A model generated the notes under the pieces. It saw only the letters and a program-made list of their open reading frames with translations, searched no databases and was not told the origin of the DNA. Positions 23,339 to 31,574 of a DNA stretch of 33,648 nucleotides are shown piece by piece (position 1 is the stretch's first letter; each line of letters begins with the position of its first letter). Made by a program: the position numbers and the translations under genes. Source of the DNA: Chloroflexota bacterium (GTDB lineage: Bacteria > Chloroflexota > Anaerolineae > UBA7937 > B3-Chlor); contig JAUWLF010000041.1 of NCBI GenBank assembly GCA_030613785.1, forward strand, positions 1-33,648, given 5' to 3'.

Positions 23339-23667
23339 GCGGCATACAAGACCTCCCCTTTTTCCATGATCTCCGCCAGGAACTGATCTCCGATGGCCAG
23401 TCGCCCGCAGACCTCCTGAGGTGTGAGCACTAGCGTTTCCAGCGGAACTGTACGGTGTGGATCAGACAGAATACGACGCACAGTAACCCAGCGGTCAATG
23501 AACCGCTCGGACGTGTCCTTGATAATGAGTAGGTCAATGTCACTGTCTGGCCATGGGTTTCCGTACGCATAGGAACCGAAGAGTATCACTTTTTGTGGAG
23601 CATACTCAGTGAGAAGTTTTTCCAGCATATGCTGGATGATCTCCTGCATCTCTTTTGAAATCGCCAT
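23335..23667 (-). CDS. MNT-type minimal nucleotidyltransferase
   Basis: The 110-residue protein carries the polymerase-beta-like motif 'LFGSYAYGNPWPDSDIDLLI' (29-48) with G31-S32 and metal-binding D41 and D43, and a later acidic residue in 'PLETLVL'. MNT proteins of this kind pair with a HEPN partner; in studied MntA-HepT pairs the MNT protein AMPylates and silences the HEPN toxin. Here the HEPN gene follows directly with a GTGA overlap but appears frameshifted. GGAGGAC lies about 9 nt before the ATG. A weak -10-like TATAGT (23802-23797 on the minus strand) may be its promoter. Confidence 0.88.
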   Translation of the reverse strand: MAISKEMQEIIQHMLEKLLTEYAPQKVILFGSYAYGNPWPDSDIDLLIIKDTSERFIDRWVTVRRILSDPHRTVPLETLVLTPQEVCGRLAIGDQFLAEIMEKGEVLYAA

Positions 23668-24069
23668 TTCACTTGTCCTCCGTGTCTCAAGCGAATCAGG
23701 CTACCCCTACTGCGCGAATCCTGGCGCGTCTCTCGGATAGTGGCTACTTATGCTTGGCACGGCTGTCGGTGACTCACCACGGGGGTCCCTTAAACGACTA
23801 TACCACAGTCGGCGGTGAATGGAAAGCGTATGCTTCTCCAGTAGGCACGTGGAGTCCGGGCTTACAGCCCCGTGCGATGACTGCTCGACGAGTCCCGGAG
23901 GGGCTTGCTGATCCTAGTGCGTGAACCCGTTCCGCCGCGACACCTGCCTCTCTTCACCCCGCTCCGGCTACTGATCCGTGCATTGATGACTGAACCTTGC
24001 CAGCTAGACGTGTCATTCTCAGCTACGCATGGCGCAGTCGCGCCGCTCATTGTGCAAGAAACTGAACCT

Positions 24070-24148
24070 GTCATTGCGAGGAGCCCGCAGGGCGACGAAG
24101 CAATCCCCACTGGGCAATAGGAGATTGCTTCGCTTCGCTCGCAATGAC
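24070..24148. repeat. Imperfect palindromic interspersed repeat, copy 2
   Basis: GTCATTGCG at 24070-24078 and CGCAATGAC at 24140-24148 bound a 79-bp unit whose arms (GACGAAGCAATC and GATTGCTTCG) match copy 1 at 1877-1976. The central loop is 21 bp shorter and different in sequence, so the ends are conserved and the middle is free. Confidence 0.8.
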
Positions 24149-24330
24149 ACTGGCGCCGTTTGTTTCTTGGTAGCGATCGAAGGGAGCGAAGAATCTCGTT
24201 CTAGACGGGAAGTTTGCCGCCCAAGGAAGAGACTCTTCGGCGCTCCGCGCCTCAGAATGCCAGACTAGAGCGCACTTGAGCTCGACAATCTAGGCACGCA
24301 CCTGGAGTAGAAGGTCTGCACTGAACGCAA

Positions 24331-24361
24331 GAAAGCCCCGTGCGAGAAGCACGAGGCTTTC
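24331..24361 (-). terminator. Terminator-like hairpin
   Basis: GAAAGCCCCGTGC (24331-24343) pairs with GCACGAGGCTTTC (24349-24361) with one mismatch and a 5-nt loop. The T-run on either side is weak. It lies about 290 bp after the SdrD-like gene and probably ends its transcript. Confidence 0.5.
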
Positions 24362-24650
24362 CTAGAAAGCGATGACTTACTAGGATTCTAGCCACAACAA
24401 GTGGCCAAGTTCGCCAATCTGTTCCTGATGTCTACCGCCGGGCAGGGCGGAGCCACCATATGAGCGCGCCCAGTGCGGCGGCCCCAAGCAGCTAGGGCGG
24501 TGAGTTGATGACTTGGTCCTTCGTCCTCTCCGCTGTCGCTTCCGCGAGTCTGCCGGCCTCCAAGAAGAGTAGTGGTGAGGCTTCAGTTGAAGACCTCACC
24601 ACCTATGGGACATGCTTCTCTTCGTCAGACGAGACTACGGTCTGCTGGAT

Positions 24651-26030
24651 TCAAACAAGTCGTCCCTTGGCCCAGAGGACGCCAACGGAGGCCAACATCG
24701 CCAGCCCCAGCAGCCCCATTAGCCACGCCAAACTCGATCCCTCGTCCGAGCCGGACCTGGCTGTAAGGGTCCCGAAGCTTATTGCTGTAGGATCATCCCA
24801 GTAGCCGAAATCCGCCATGGGATAGATCGTGTACGTGCTAGTCCACGTGGTGCTCATCTCGGTGATAAAGTGGGGGTCGCCTTCGCCGGTCCCTGTTCCG
24901 CCGCAAACCCGAGGATAGCTACCATCGGGATCTCGCATGCTGCCCATGTCTAAGTCTATGTCCGCTTGGCTAGATAGCGTGTGGCAGTACTCGTCCGCGA
25001 CTGATGTGCCCACCACGTCCACGTAGTAGTAGCCGCTAGCGAGGTAGTTGAACCAGTATATCCCCTGAGAGTTGGTCCAAGTGGTTCTTATATGCTCCCA
25101 CTGCTCGGTGGTTGCGTTCCACTTGTAGAGATCGAGTGCGACTCCGGCCAAACCCTCCTCGCCTGGATCCTGGACGCCATCCTTGTCGTCATCGTACCAG
25201 ACGAAGTTGCCCAGGTGGCCGATGTAATCCTCGGTTTGCCCCTCTTTCTGAGGCGAGTTGTGCGCATCGGCAACGATCATACTGGCGCAGCCAGTTGTGC
25301 TGGTGACGCTAAACTCGTAGATCATCTGCCACTCGTAGTAATCCTCAGGTGTTTCGGTGTTGGTGTAGTTGTAGGTGACGCCTGGGCTCTGCCAATCTTC
25401 CACATCGGGCGGCGGGCCATCGTACCAACCCTGGTCAATAGAGTAGGTGGTGGACGTGATATTGTAGTACATTGACGTGGCGGCCTCGACTTTGCCGCTA
25501 GAACACCCCAGGGGGGAATCGAGGTACGCGTCTCCGCAGGTGCCTGAGCACCAGTAGTTGCCTTCCCCCTGTCCGTAGCCATCGATGTAGTCAAGGTCGA
25601 ACGTGCAGCCGGGAATGGGTCCGGCGAAGCTGGCCATGTCGCTTTCATAAAGATCCCCGAAAGTGTGGCCCTTCCACCCGAACTGCTTGACGTAGGTACC
25701 CTCGGAGCTAAAGGCGTTGTCATTGAAGGCCTGGTTCACTGCCAGGAGATAGTAGCAGCGGTAAATACGAGGATCGGTGCTGATGGTCTCCGTGTACTGG
25801 TACTTCTCACCGGGTGTCTGAGGGTATATTGTTTCCCCGACATAGATGTAGCAGTTGTCGTCAAGCAACCCATCAACCGTCGGCGGGCACGTGCCCGGGG
25901 GCTTGTCGGCCAGTGCGGTGGGCGCCCAGGCAAGTGCTAGTGCCGCACCAATGACGAAAAGCACACTTCCCGTGGCGACGGTGGCCCACAGTGCGCGTCC
26001 TCCTAGCTCCCGATTGTGTTCCTCTCGCAT
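24651..26030 (-). CDS. Secreted cell-surface protein with SdrD B-like domain and C-terminal membrane anchor
   Basis: The 459-residue protein has a long signal peptide (hydrophobic ~15-38, cleavage after ALA), then an N-terminal region rich in Tyr, Thr, Gly and Cys without known family. An SdrD B-type (prealbumin-like) repeat at ~265-345 contains the typical 'GNFVWYDDDKDGVQDPGEEGLAGVALDLY', whose Asp/Asn residues bind Ca2+. The C-terminus has 'SFGTLTARSGSDEG', a hydrophobic helix 'LAWLMGLLGLAMLASVGVLW' and short basic AKGRLV, a sorting-signal-like anchor. I use the ATG at 26030 with GGGAGGGA upstream. It is transcribed from the duplicated promoter at 26066-26227. The role is probably a surface or adhesion protein. 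Confidence 0.85.
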   Translation of the reverse strand: MREEHNRELGGRALWATVATGSVLFVIGAALALAWAPTALADKPPGTCPPTVDGLLDDNCYIYVGETIYPQTPGEKYQYTETISTDPRIYRCYYLLAVNQAFNDNAFSSEGTYVKQFGWKGHTFGDLYESDMASFAGPIPGCTFDLDYIDGYGQGEGNYWCSGTCGDAYLDSPLGCSSGKVEAATSMYYNITSTTYSIDQGWYDGPPPDVEDWQSPGVTYNYTNTETPEDYYEWQMIYEFSVTSTTGCASMIVADAHNSPQKEGQTEDYIGHLGNFVWYDDDKDGVQDPGEEGLAGVALDLYKWNATTEQWEHIRTTWTNSQGIYWFNYLASGYYYVDVVGTSVADEYCHTLSSQADIDLDMGSMRDPDGSYPRVCGGTGTGEGDPHFITEMSTTWTSTYTIYPMADFGYWDDPTAISFGTLTARSGSDEGSSLAWLMGLLGLAMLASVGVLWAKGRLV

Positions 26031-26065
26031 CTTGCTTCCCTCCCTTGTGAAAGTGCTACTACACC

Positions 26066-26227
26066 GCTGGCCTGGTGCCAGGATCACCGTAGACAATCAT
26101 AGCACACTTGCTCTTCTTTGTCAAGTTTCAATACAAACCCCCACGAGCTGGCCTGGTGCCACGATCACCGTAGACAATCATAGCACACTTGCTCTTCTTT
26201 GTCGAGTTTCAATACAAACCCCCACGA
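26066..26227. repeat. Tandem direct repeat, 2 x 81 bp, carrying a promoter in each unit
   Basis: Unit 1 is 26066-26146 and unit 2 is 26147-26227. They differ at only two positions that I can find (26081/26162 and 26123/26204). Each unit holds, on the minus strand, a -35/-10 pair followed by a CCTGGCACCAGG palindrome, upstream of the SdrD-like gene. Confidence 0.9.
26096..26124 (-). promoter_or_regulatory. Promoter of SdrD-like gene (proximal copy)
   Basis: On the minus strand, TTGACA (26124-26119) is followed after 17 nt by TATGAT (26101-26096). About 13 nt past the -10 box lies the perfect palindrome CCTGGCACCAGG (26082-26071), which could be an operator. In the distal copy (26177-26205) the -35 is TCGACA and the palindrome has one mismatch. 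Confidence 0.75.
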
Positions 26228-26287
26228 GCAACACGCGCGCCCGCGTCCTCTTGCCGACCCCTTCCCAGCGACCGCCGTGACGTCAGA

Positions 26288-26815
26288 CTACCTCTGCCCC
26301 GATCCAGGCCTCGTCCGGCAAGGCAGAGCCACACGAGCCCTTCTCACAAACCAAAAAAGGGCGGCGACCGTCAATACTCCAACTAGCAGTACTGTCGCCA
26401 CGCTGCCGACTGCCTGGAACCCTAGGGGATCCACATCAGTCCTGGCCGCGATCTGTAGCGGCCCATGCGTGATGCTGCCGCCGTCCAGTTCCACATCCTC
26501 TAGCTTGTAGAAGTAGGTAACCCCCGCAATGACATTCGTGTCGGTGTAAGCGTAGCTGCCTCCGGCGATGGGGTCCAGGGAAGCAGGTATGAGAGCATCG
26601 TTGACCTTCGTGTAGGGCCCCTCTGGCGTCTCGCTGCGATACAGGTTGAATCCAGCGAGGTTCAGCTCGCTTTCTGTAGTCCACTCCACGACCACACTCG
26701 CCGGAGATGGAGTGCTAACCGCCCCCTGAGCGAAAGCGAGATCACGCCACGACAAGAGGACTAGGGACAAAGTGACGCCCACTAATCCTTTGCCGATTTG
26801 TGCGTGTCTTCTCAC
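26288..26815 (-). CDS. Membrane-anchored secreted protein with fibronectin-like domain
   Basis: The 175-residue protein starts at a GTG with GGAAGG upstream and has a signal peptide (~8-29). One Fn3-like domain at ~38-128 contains 'VEWTTESELNLAGFNLYRSE', 'YAYTDTNVIAGVTYFYKLEDVELDG'. This is the module common in secreted proteins of Chloroflexota and relatives. A C-terminal helix 'VATVLLVGVLTVAALFWFV' followed by RRAR anchors it, as in sorting tails. It lies 48 bp after the C25 peptidase gene on the same strand, so the pair is probably an operon. The role is unknown; a structural or adhesive function is likely. Confidence 0.82.
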   Translation of the reverse strand: MRRHAQIGKGLVGVTLSLVLLSWRDLAFAQGAVSTPSPASVVVEWTTESELNLAGFNLYRSETPEGPYTKVNDALIPASLDPIAGGSYAYTDTNVIAGVTYFYKLEDVELDGGSITHGPLQIAARTDVDPLGFQAVGSVATVLLVGVLTVAALFWFVRRARVALPCRTRPGSGQR

Positions 26816-26863
26816 CTATGACCTTCCCGTTGTCAGGGCAGGGCCGCACACAGTGGGTTGTAC

Positions 26864-29800
26864 TCAGGTCCTTGGCGATACTATCGTTTTGAGATAGCTG
26901 GAGCAGTGCCCCTTGACGACCAAGGGCAAGAACAGGTAGCAGCGCCTGATTGGCATGGTCGTGGCCGGGTCTCCGAAGAGAAGGTACGTATCAAGAAGCG
27001 CCCGATCTTCACCAGCCACGTTTTGGTGCAGATTCAACTTGCCGAGCATTGTGGCGGGACCGAGCTGATGCACGTCCTTGGCAAAGAGGGCGTCATAGAG
27101 CCCTTCGTGGAGATAGTGGTGGGCATGGGCCCGACCTTCGCTGGTGGGTGACCAACTAGCGACGGCCCCCTTCCCCTCCACGCGCACCACGCTCTCGCCC
27201 ACACACGAGAAATCCGAACCGGGCGGACTGGGATGGATGAAGTAACCATCCAGGCAGGTCATCGGCACCATAACGGGCGTCCTCTGCGTGGCGGGGAATC
27301 CCGCTGAGTTGATGTCGCCAACTGTGAGGAACCCCTCCTGGAGTCCCCACTGCCATGGAGCGGAGTGGCCCACGTAGTTAATGAGCAGACGCCCGGTGTC
27401 GAAAGCGTCGAAAATGGCGGTCTTGACCTGGCCCGGGGTGTTGTATCCAGGTTCCAGTGGGCTCCGATAGTACACTTTGTCCGCCTCATAGGGAGAGCGC
27501 AGATGATTGTCGGCGATATCATTCGAGAGGATGTCGAAGTCACCGGCCTCTGGATCACGATCGTCAGCCACAAACAGCACGCGATTCTGCCAATCACCCT
27601 CAGGCAGATTCTGTTCGTAGTCAATGATTTTGCCAACCATTGTGCTCACCTGAGCAGCTGTCTGAGCTGGCAGACGGCCCAGGTGCAAGTCTGCCAGGGT
27701 ATCGCCGCCTGAGACACACACGTAACGGTTGTCAGCGTCGGCCTCTCCGACCCACTTGTCGACGTACATCAAGTAGGGAGGTACATAGTTGGGCTCGCCG
27801 CGCCCGGTGTTGTTCTTGAAGTCCCAGTTGCCATCTCCGACCAGCAACACATAGCTGGGCTTGGGTGGTGTCCAATTGTAGTAGGCGTATTCCAGGAAGT
27901 CTCTGATGGCATGGGGATCGAACATGCCGTGATTGAACTCATCGTAGATATCCCCCACGTCAACCACCACAGTGCGCAGATCCTGACCAGCGCGATGATC
28001 CCTGAGAGGGAGCACATCGGTGTAGAAATCGGGATGCGTGATGATGATGTAGTCGGCTCCGTTAGAGGTATTCTTCAGACCGGCTGGAGTGTACTCCACA
28101 ATATCCAGTGGGGTTTGATACTGCGCCTCGGTCAAGGCGAGGTAATGATGCTCGCCGTCGATGGTATCCTCGAATTGGAGGGCGTAGCTGCCTGCCCCCC
28201 CCACGATCGTGGTACTGACTATGCGGCTGACGCCAAGAGGATCGGTGACGTCGAATACCTCGATCGTATCCGTGGAAAAGGTTCCGACGCGGTACTGCCA
28301 CGTCCCAGCTTCGTCCCCGTCGAAGAGCACGCTATCGTTCTCCACGGTATACGTGCGCCGGTAGTCAATCTCGAAGCGGTCGACAAAGACGATGTCACGC
28401 GGAACGCCGAGATCGCGCGGGCACTCGACTGAGATGACGTTGGCGCCATCCACAAGATAGGATAGCGGGGCCTCCGTTTCGAACTCGTGCCCGACCTGTC
28501 CATCCCAGAACTCCTCATCGTAGTCCAGCTCCAACTCATTCCCGTTGAGATAGACCCTGGTATGGTGGTCAGGGTCGTCGTCGTCGTAGGATGTGTACCC
28601 GTGCAGATAACCGCGCACTGTGCTGCTATAGGGAGGCGGCGAGGCATCGATCTTGTCGACCATGATGGTGTAGCTTTCCGATGCCGGCCCTGACAAGGCG
28701 GCAATGTAGCCTCCAAACCAGTGATCTATCTCCTCCTCGCTGGGTACGGTGGCTGGCTTGGGGATTTTTGACTGGTAGTATTTGTCCTCTTCCCAATGGG
28801 TGGTGGTGTGAAACGAAGTCAGCAGCTCCCCGGCCCCAAGAGTCCCATCCCTTTCCTCCATCCGCAGGCCCGGAGAACCGCCCATAGAAAGCCAGTAAAT
28901 GTTGGTATCGGTGTACATGCCGGTCATCCGTTGACCATAGAAAAGGACGGAGTCCTCTGGATCGAAATCGCCGTTGTCATTCTCATCAACCATATGGATG
29001 GCCGACTCGTCTCCTTGGTTGTGGAGCTTGAAGGTACCCGGATCGATACTCTCAACGTCAATACCCGCACCGGCGAGAGCATCATAGGTTAACTGATAGA
29101 TCCCATCTTCGTCAACCAGAACTTTGTAGCTCGTGCCAGATTGCTCGCCTGCATCTGCTACAGAGAAGGTAGCTGAAGGCCTCCCCTCCCAGTTGCTCGC
29201 GGATTCATAATTGAGAAGGGAGTTCTCCAGTACCTGCTTGAAGGGGTCCACCTCCTGAGAAGTCCCCATAACCTGGGGCCCACCATGGGGATAGCTGAAG
29301 CTGAGCTCGACCCGTATCCTTCGATAGTGTCTCAACTCTCCGCTGACTGGATTGTACCGGAAGGGAAAGAGGCGAAGCGGGACGACCCGCTGATCTCGTA
29401 TGAAGCCGGTGGAACCTGTCTCAGCGACTTCGGATGGGTAGGAGGCGTTCTTAGAGTAAACCGTCTCATCCTTCACAAACTCCAGGGCCCGGTAGGTAAC
29501 ATCTCCTGCCAGGTCTAGTTCAACTACCAATTGGGGAACGGGATAGACGTTGTACTGTCCAACGAGGATCTCTTCCTCAGCCTCCAACACGTTCAGACTG
29601 AAATCGGCCCCGGGCGGGATTCCGAGCAGCGTGCCTTTCGCGGGCAATTGCGGATGGCCCACCTCATCCGTTTGTCCGTATCCCTCCACCGTGATGAGTT
29701 GGTAGATCGCCCCATGCGCAATCACCTCTTCCACTGCGGGAAGTGGGGTGAACAGTTCCAGGATTATGCTTTCCGCGTCGGACTTGATGAGCACGAGCCT

Positions 29801-29944
29801 CTTCTCCGGCGGGGTTGAGGCTTGGTCAGCCGCGGCCGGTTGCTGCGAAGCACCACTGGCTCCTCCGGCCCACGCCATGCACAGGCCCAGGCCCAGTACA
29901 AGGATAATGAGGCTCAAGACCTTTATGCTACTCACAGGTTGCAC
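26864..29944 (-). CDS. Secreted peptidase C25 (gingipain-like) family protein
   Basis: The 1026-residue protein has a signal peptide (~8-30), an N-terminal propeptide-like beta region to about 260, beta domains (~270-640) and the C25 caspase-like domain (~650-1000). Visible in it are 'YIIITHPDFYTDVLPLRDHR', 'PSYVLLVGDGNWDF', 'LHLGRLPAQTAAQVSTMV' and the catalytic pair: H~859 in 'NYVGHSAPWQWG' and C~897 in 'PMTCLDGYF'. The C-terminus has 'RRCYLFLPLVVKG', a short YLPLV-type motif I associate with secreted proteins of Chloroflexota, rather than a type IX secretion domain. It should be an extracellular cysteine protease or processing enzyme. It starts at a GTG and lies 61 bp after the S26 peptidase gene. 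Confidence 0.88.
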   Translation of the reverse strand: MQPVSSIKVLSLIILVLGLGLCMAWAGGASGASQQPAAADQASTPPEKRLVLIKSDAESIILELFTPLPAVEEVIAHGAIYQLITVEGYGQTDEVGHPQLPAKGTLLGIPPGADFSLNVLEAEEEILVGQYNVYPVPQLVVELDLAGDVTYRALEFVKDETVYSKNASYPSEVAETGSTGFIRDQRVVPLRLFPFRYNPVSGELRHYRRIRVELSFSYPHGGPQVMGTSQEVDPFKQVLENSLLNYESASNWEGRPSATFSVADAGEQSGTSYKVLVDEDGIYQLTYDALAGAGIDVESIDPGTFKLHNQGDESAIHMVDENDNGDFDPEDSVLFYGQRMTGMYTDTNIYWLSMGGSPGLRMEERDGTLGAGELLTSFHTTTHWEEDKYYQSKIPKPATVPSEEEIDHWFGGYIAALSGPASESYTIMVDKIDASPPPYSSTVRGYLHGYTSYDDDDPDHHTRVYLNGNELELDYDEEFWDGQVGHEFETEAPLSYLVDGANVISVECPRDLGVPRDIVFVDRFEIDYRRTYTVENDSVLFDGDEAGTWQYRVGTFSTDTIEVFDVTDPLGVSRIVSTTIVGGAGSYALQFEDTIDGEHHYLALTEAQYQTPLDIVEYTPAGLKNTSNGADYIIITHPDFYTDVLPLRDHRAGQDLRTVVVDVGDIYDEFNHGMFDPHAIRDFLEYAYYNWTPPKPSYVLLVGDGNWDFKNNTGRGEPNYVPPYLMYVDKWVGEADADNRYVCVSGGDTLADLHLGRLPAQTAAQVSTMVGKIIDYEQNLPEGDWQNRVLFVADDRDPEAGDFDILSNDIADNHLRSPYEADKVYYRSPLEPGYNTPGQVKTAIFDAFDTGRLLINYVGHSAPWQWGLQEGFLTVGDINSAGFPATQRTPVMVPMTCLDGYFIHPSPPGSDFSCVGESVVRVEGKGAVASWSPTSEGRAHAHHYLHEGLYDALFAKDVHQLGPATMLGKLNLHQNVAGEDRALLDTYLLFGDPATTMPIRRCYLFLPLVVKGHCSSYLKTIVSPRT

Positions 29945-30005
29945 TCCATATCCGTCCGACGCGAAACCTCAGCAATACCCGAAGTCACCGGGGCGTTTCC
30001 CCCGT

Positions 30006-30512
30006 CTATAGCGCTTTCAAGTCATCCGCTGCGCAGCACACCATGTGCCGCGCGATTCTGAGAATACCATACAGTTGAAGGCCGAAGGCAGACATCCTGG
30101 CCCGCACGCGGTTGGTTACCCTATTCAAGCCTCCGTCCAGAGGCAGCCTTCGCCCGCCTCTGTGGATGGCTATCACGCGACCGACCACCTGTCCTGGAGA
30201 GACAGGCTCGTCTAGATACCAGGTGGAATCTCCCTTGGTCGCCAGGACGACTCTTCCTCCCTCCTCCCTTACGCCGACTACACGATGCGCTACCAGCGTG
30301 TCGTCCCGATGTCGGCAGCACACCACGTCCCCCCGCTCCACAGTGGACGGGTCGACTAACCCTAGCTCGAGGACATCGCCATGCCTGATGAACGGATGCA
30401 TGCTGGTTCCTCCGGCCTTGATCTGTACCGAGCGGCCGGTCCGAAGCATCTCAGCAGCGATCCCAGGCAAGTCCGCTGCTTGTGAATTGCTCAAGGTGTG
30501 ACGTTTTCTCAT
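30006..30512 (-). CDS. Soluble S26/S24-type peptidase with Ser/His site, RiPP-associated
   Basis: The 168-residue protein has the signal-peptidase box 'GGTSMHPFIRHGD' (34-46) with nucleophile S37, then 'LELGLVDPSTVERGDVVCCRH' and 'LVAHRVVGV' (73-81), where H76 stands in the place of the general-base Lys of bacterial type I signal peptidases. Such a Ser/His pair is typical of the archaeal/ER type. There is no N-terminal membrane helix before S37, and the first 30 residues are charged, so the enzyme looks cytoplasmic. In this position, after precursor and kinase genes, it is a candidate leader peptidase of the RiPP pathway; that is inference. No strong ribosome site precedes the ATG. Confidence 0.82.
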   Translation of the reverse strand: MRKRHTLSNSQAADLPGIAAEMLRTGRSVQIKAGGTSMHPFIRHGDVLELGLVDPSTVERGDVVCCRHRDDTLVAHRVVGVREEGGRVVLATKGDSTWYLDEPVSPGQVVGRVIAIHRGGRRLPLDGGLNRVTNRVRARMSAFGLQLYGILRIARHMVCCAADDLKAL

Positions 30513-30635
30513 CGCAGGGGCACGCCGTCCGGAGGCGCTCGCAACAGTCGGATAAGGGCATTCTCAGCTAGACGCGATGCGCACGCGTTCCACAGCGATC
30601 CTGCCGTCCATGTCCAGGCTCCATAGAACACACGC

Positions 30636-31574
30636 CTACGCGCCCTGCTTCGCCCGAAGGAAGTCTATTGCGCTTCCATCCGGACGGAAATCCAGGCGGT
30701 AACAAGGAACTGAGCGGCTCATACGACCGAGGAATTCCAGGACAAAGCCCATCCCCTCCGGACTCCAATAGGGGGGGAAAGACCTCACCAACAAGTCCGT
30801 GAGGGCTGTCGGGGCATCCAACGGCACAACCTCGTTCTCCCGGCCGTGCGCGAGGATGAATACTCGGTCCAAGGGAACCGCCCGCGGTGAACAGAGCTTC
30901 ACGTCTCCATGCCAGGGGGTGCCGTGCGCCCAGAAGAGCCCCTCCTTCTCGCGCACGATCACGCGGTCGTCGCTCAGAATCATCGCACCCTTCTCATCCT
31001 TCCAAAGATTGGCCATGGTGCTCTTGCCCGCACCGGACTTGCCGACAAAGAGCAACCCCCGTCCCTCGTCGACGATTCCGCACGCGTGGAGCAGCACCCC
31101 TCGACCAAGTGACAACAGGTTCATCATGATCACCTCGGCAAGGGGGTACCTCAGCGGAAAAGGCAGTAGCTCGCCGCAATCCTCTGGGGTGTCCGTGAAG
31201 ATATCCCCCGCCGTGAAATCCGACTCGAAGACCGCCGTCTGATAAGGATCAGGGCCCAGGGCCGGAGAGACCATTCGGATAACCCACCTGTCCCGATCCC
31301 GATCCATCTTCCACAGCCCTCCCGAATCGAAGACTTCTTCGGCAGACCACTCTTGGTCATCAACCCGCCCCGCAACGCGCAGCGTGACCTCCGGTTGATC
31401 ATCGGTTCGGAAGAGCTCATAAGCATCCGGAACCGCGAATCCTGAGACATCTCCAGCCGCCGCGAGAGCCAGTACGACCCCGCCTATGCTGAACCGCAAC
31501 TCTCCTGACGCAGTCATCGCAGACAAATCAACAGCGCTATAGGACGATTCGATGCTAGGTACCCTCTTCGACAC
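30636..31574 (-). CDS. HPr kinase/phosphorylase-like protein of the RiPP cluster
   Basis: The 312-residue protein shows the HprK-type nucleotide site: 'LLHACGI' (161-167), Walker A 'FVGKSGAGKSTM' (176-187), 'ILSDDRVIV' (199-207) and 'HGTPWHGD' (~217-224). It lacks the N-terminal HPr-serine-sensing domain of true HprK. Relatives occur beside PqqD and radical SAM genes in RiPP clusters, and in the paeninodin lasso cluster such a kinase phosphorylates the C-terminal Ser of the precursor. Here the precursor ends in Gly-Thr. The GTG at 31574 overlaps the precursor gene by 20 bp. The first ~19 residues are not conserved-looking, and an ATG at 31517 is an alternative; neither has a good ribosome site. 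Confidence 0.85.
   Translation of the reverse strand: MSKRVPSIESSYSAVDLSAMTASGELRFSIGGVVLALAAAGDVSGFAVPDAYELFRTDDQPEVTLRVAGRVDDQEWSAEEVFDSGGLWKMDRDRDRWVIRMVSPALGPDPYQTAVFESDFTAGDIFTDTPEDCGELLPFPLRYPLAEVIMMNLLSLGRGVLLHACGIVDEGRGLLFVGKSGAGKSTMANLWKDEKGAMILSDDRVIVREKEGLFWAHGTPWHGDVKLCSPRAVPLDRVFILAHGRENEVVPLDAPTALTDLLVRSFPPYWSPEGMGFVLEFLGRMSRSVPCYRLDFRPDGSAIDFLRAKQGA

Larger units (their letters stand above)
23668..24650. other. Gene-poor intergenic region with repeat and hairpin
   Basis: About 980 bp without a convincing gene. It holds the second palindromic repeat (24070-24148), a terminator-like hairpin (24331-24361) and GC-rich sequence with no ribosome sites. Short open frames across it lack any recognisable domain. 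Confidence 0.5.

Noticed and set aside
23780..23960. GC-rich repeated-looking segment resembling scattered genomic repeats
   Set aside because: No second copy in the window and no clear ends, so it cannot be called a repeat from this sequence alone.
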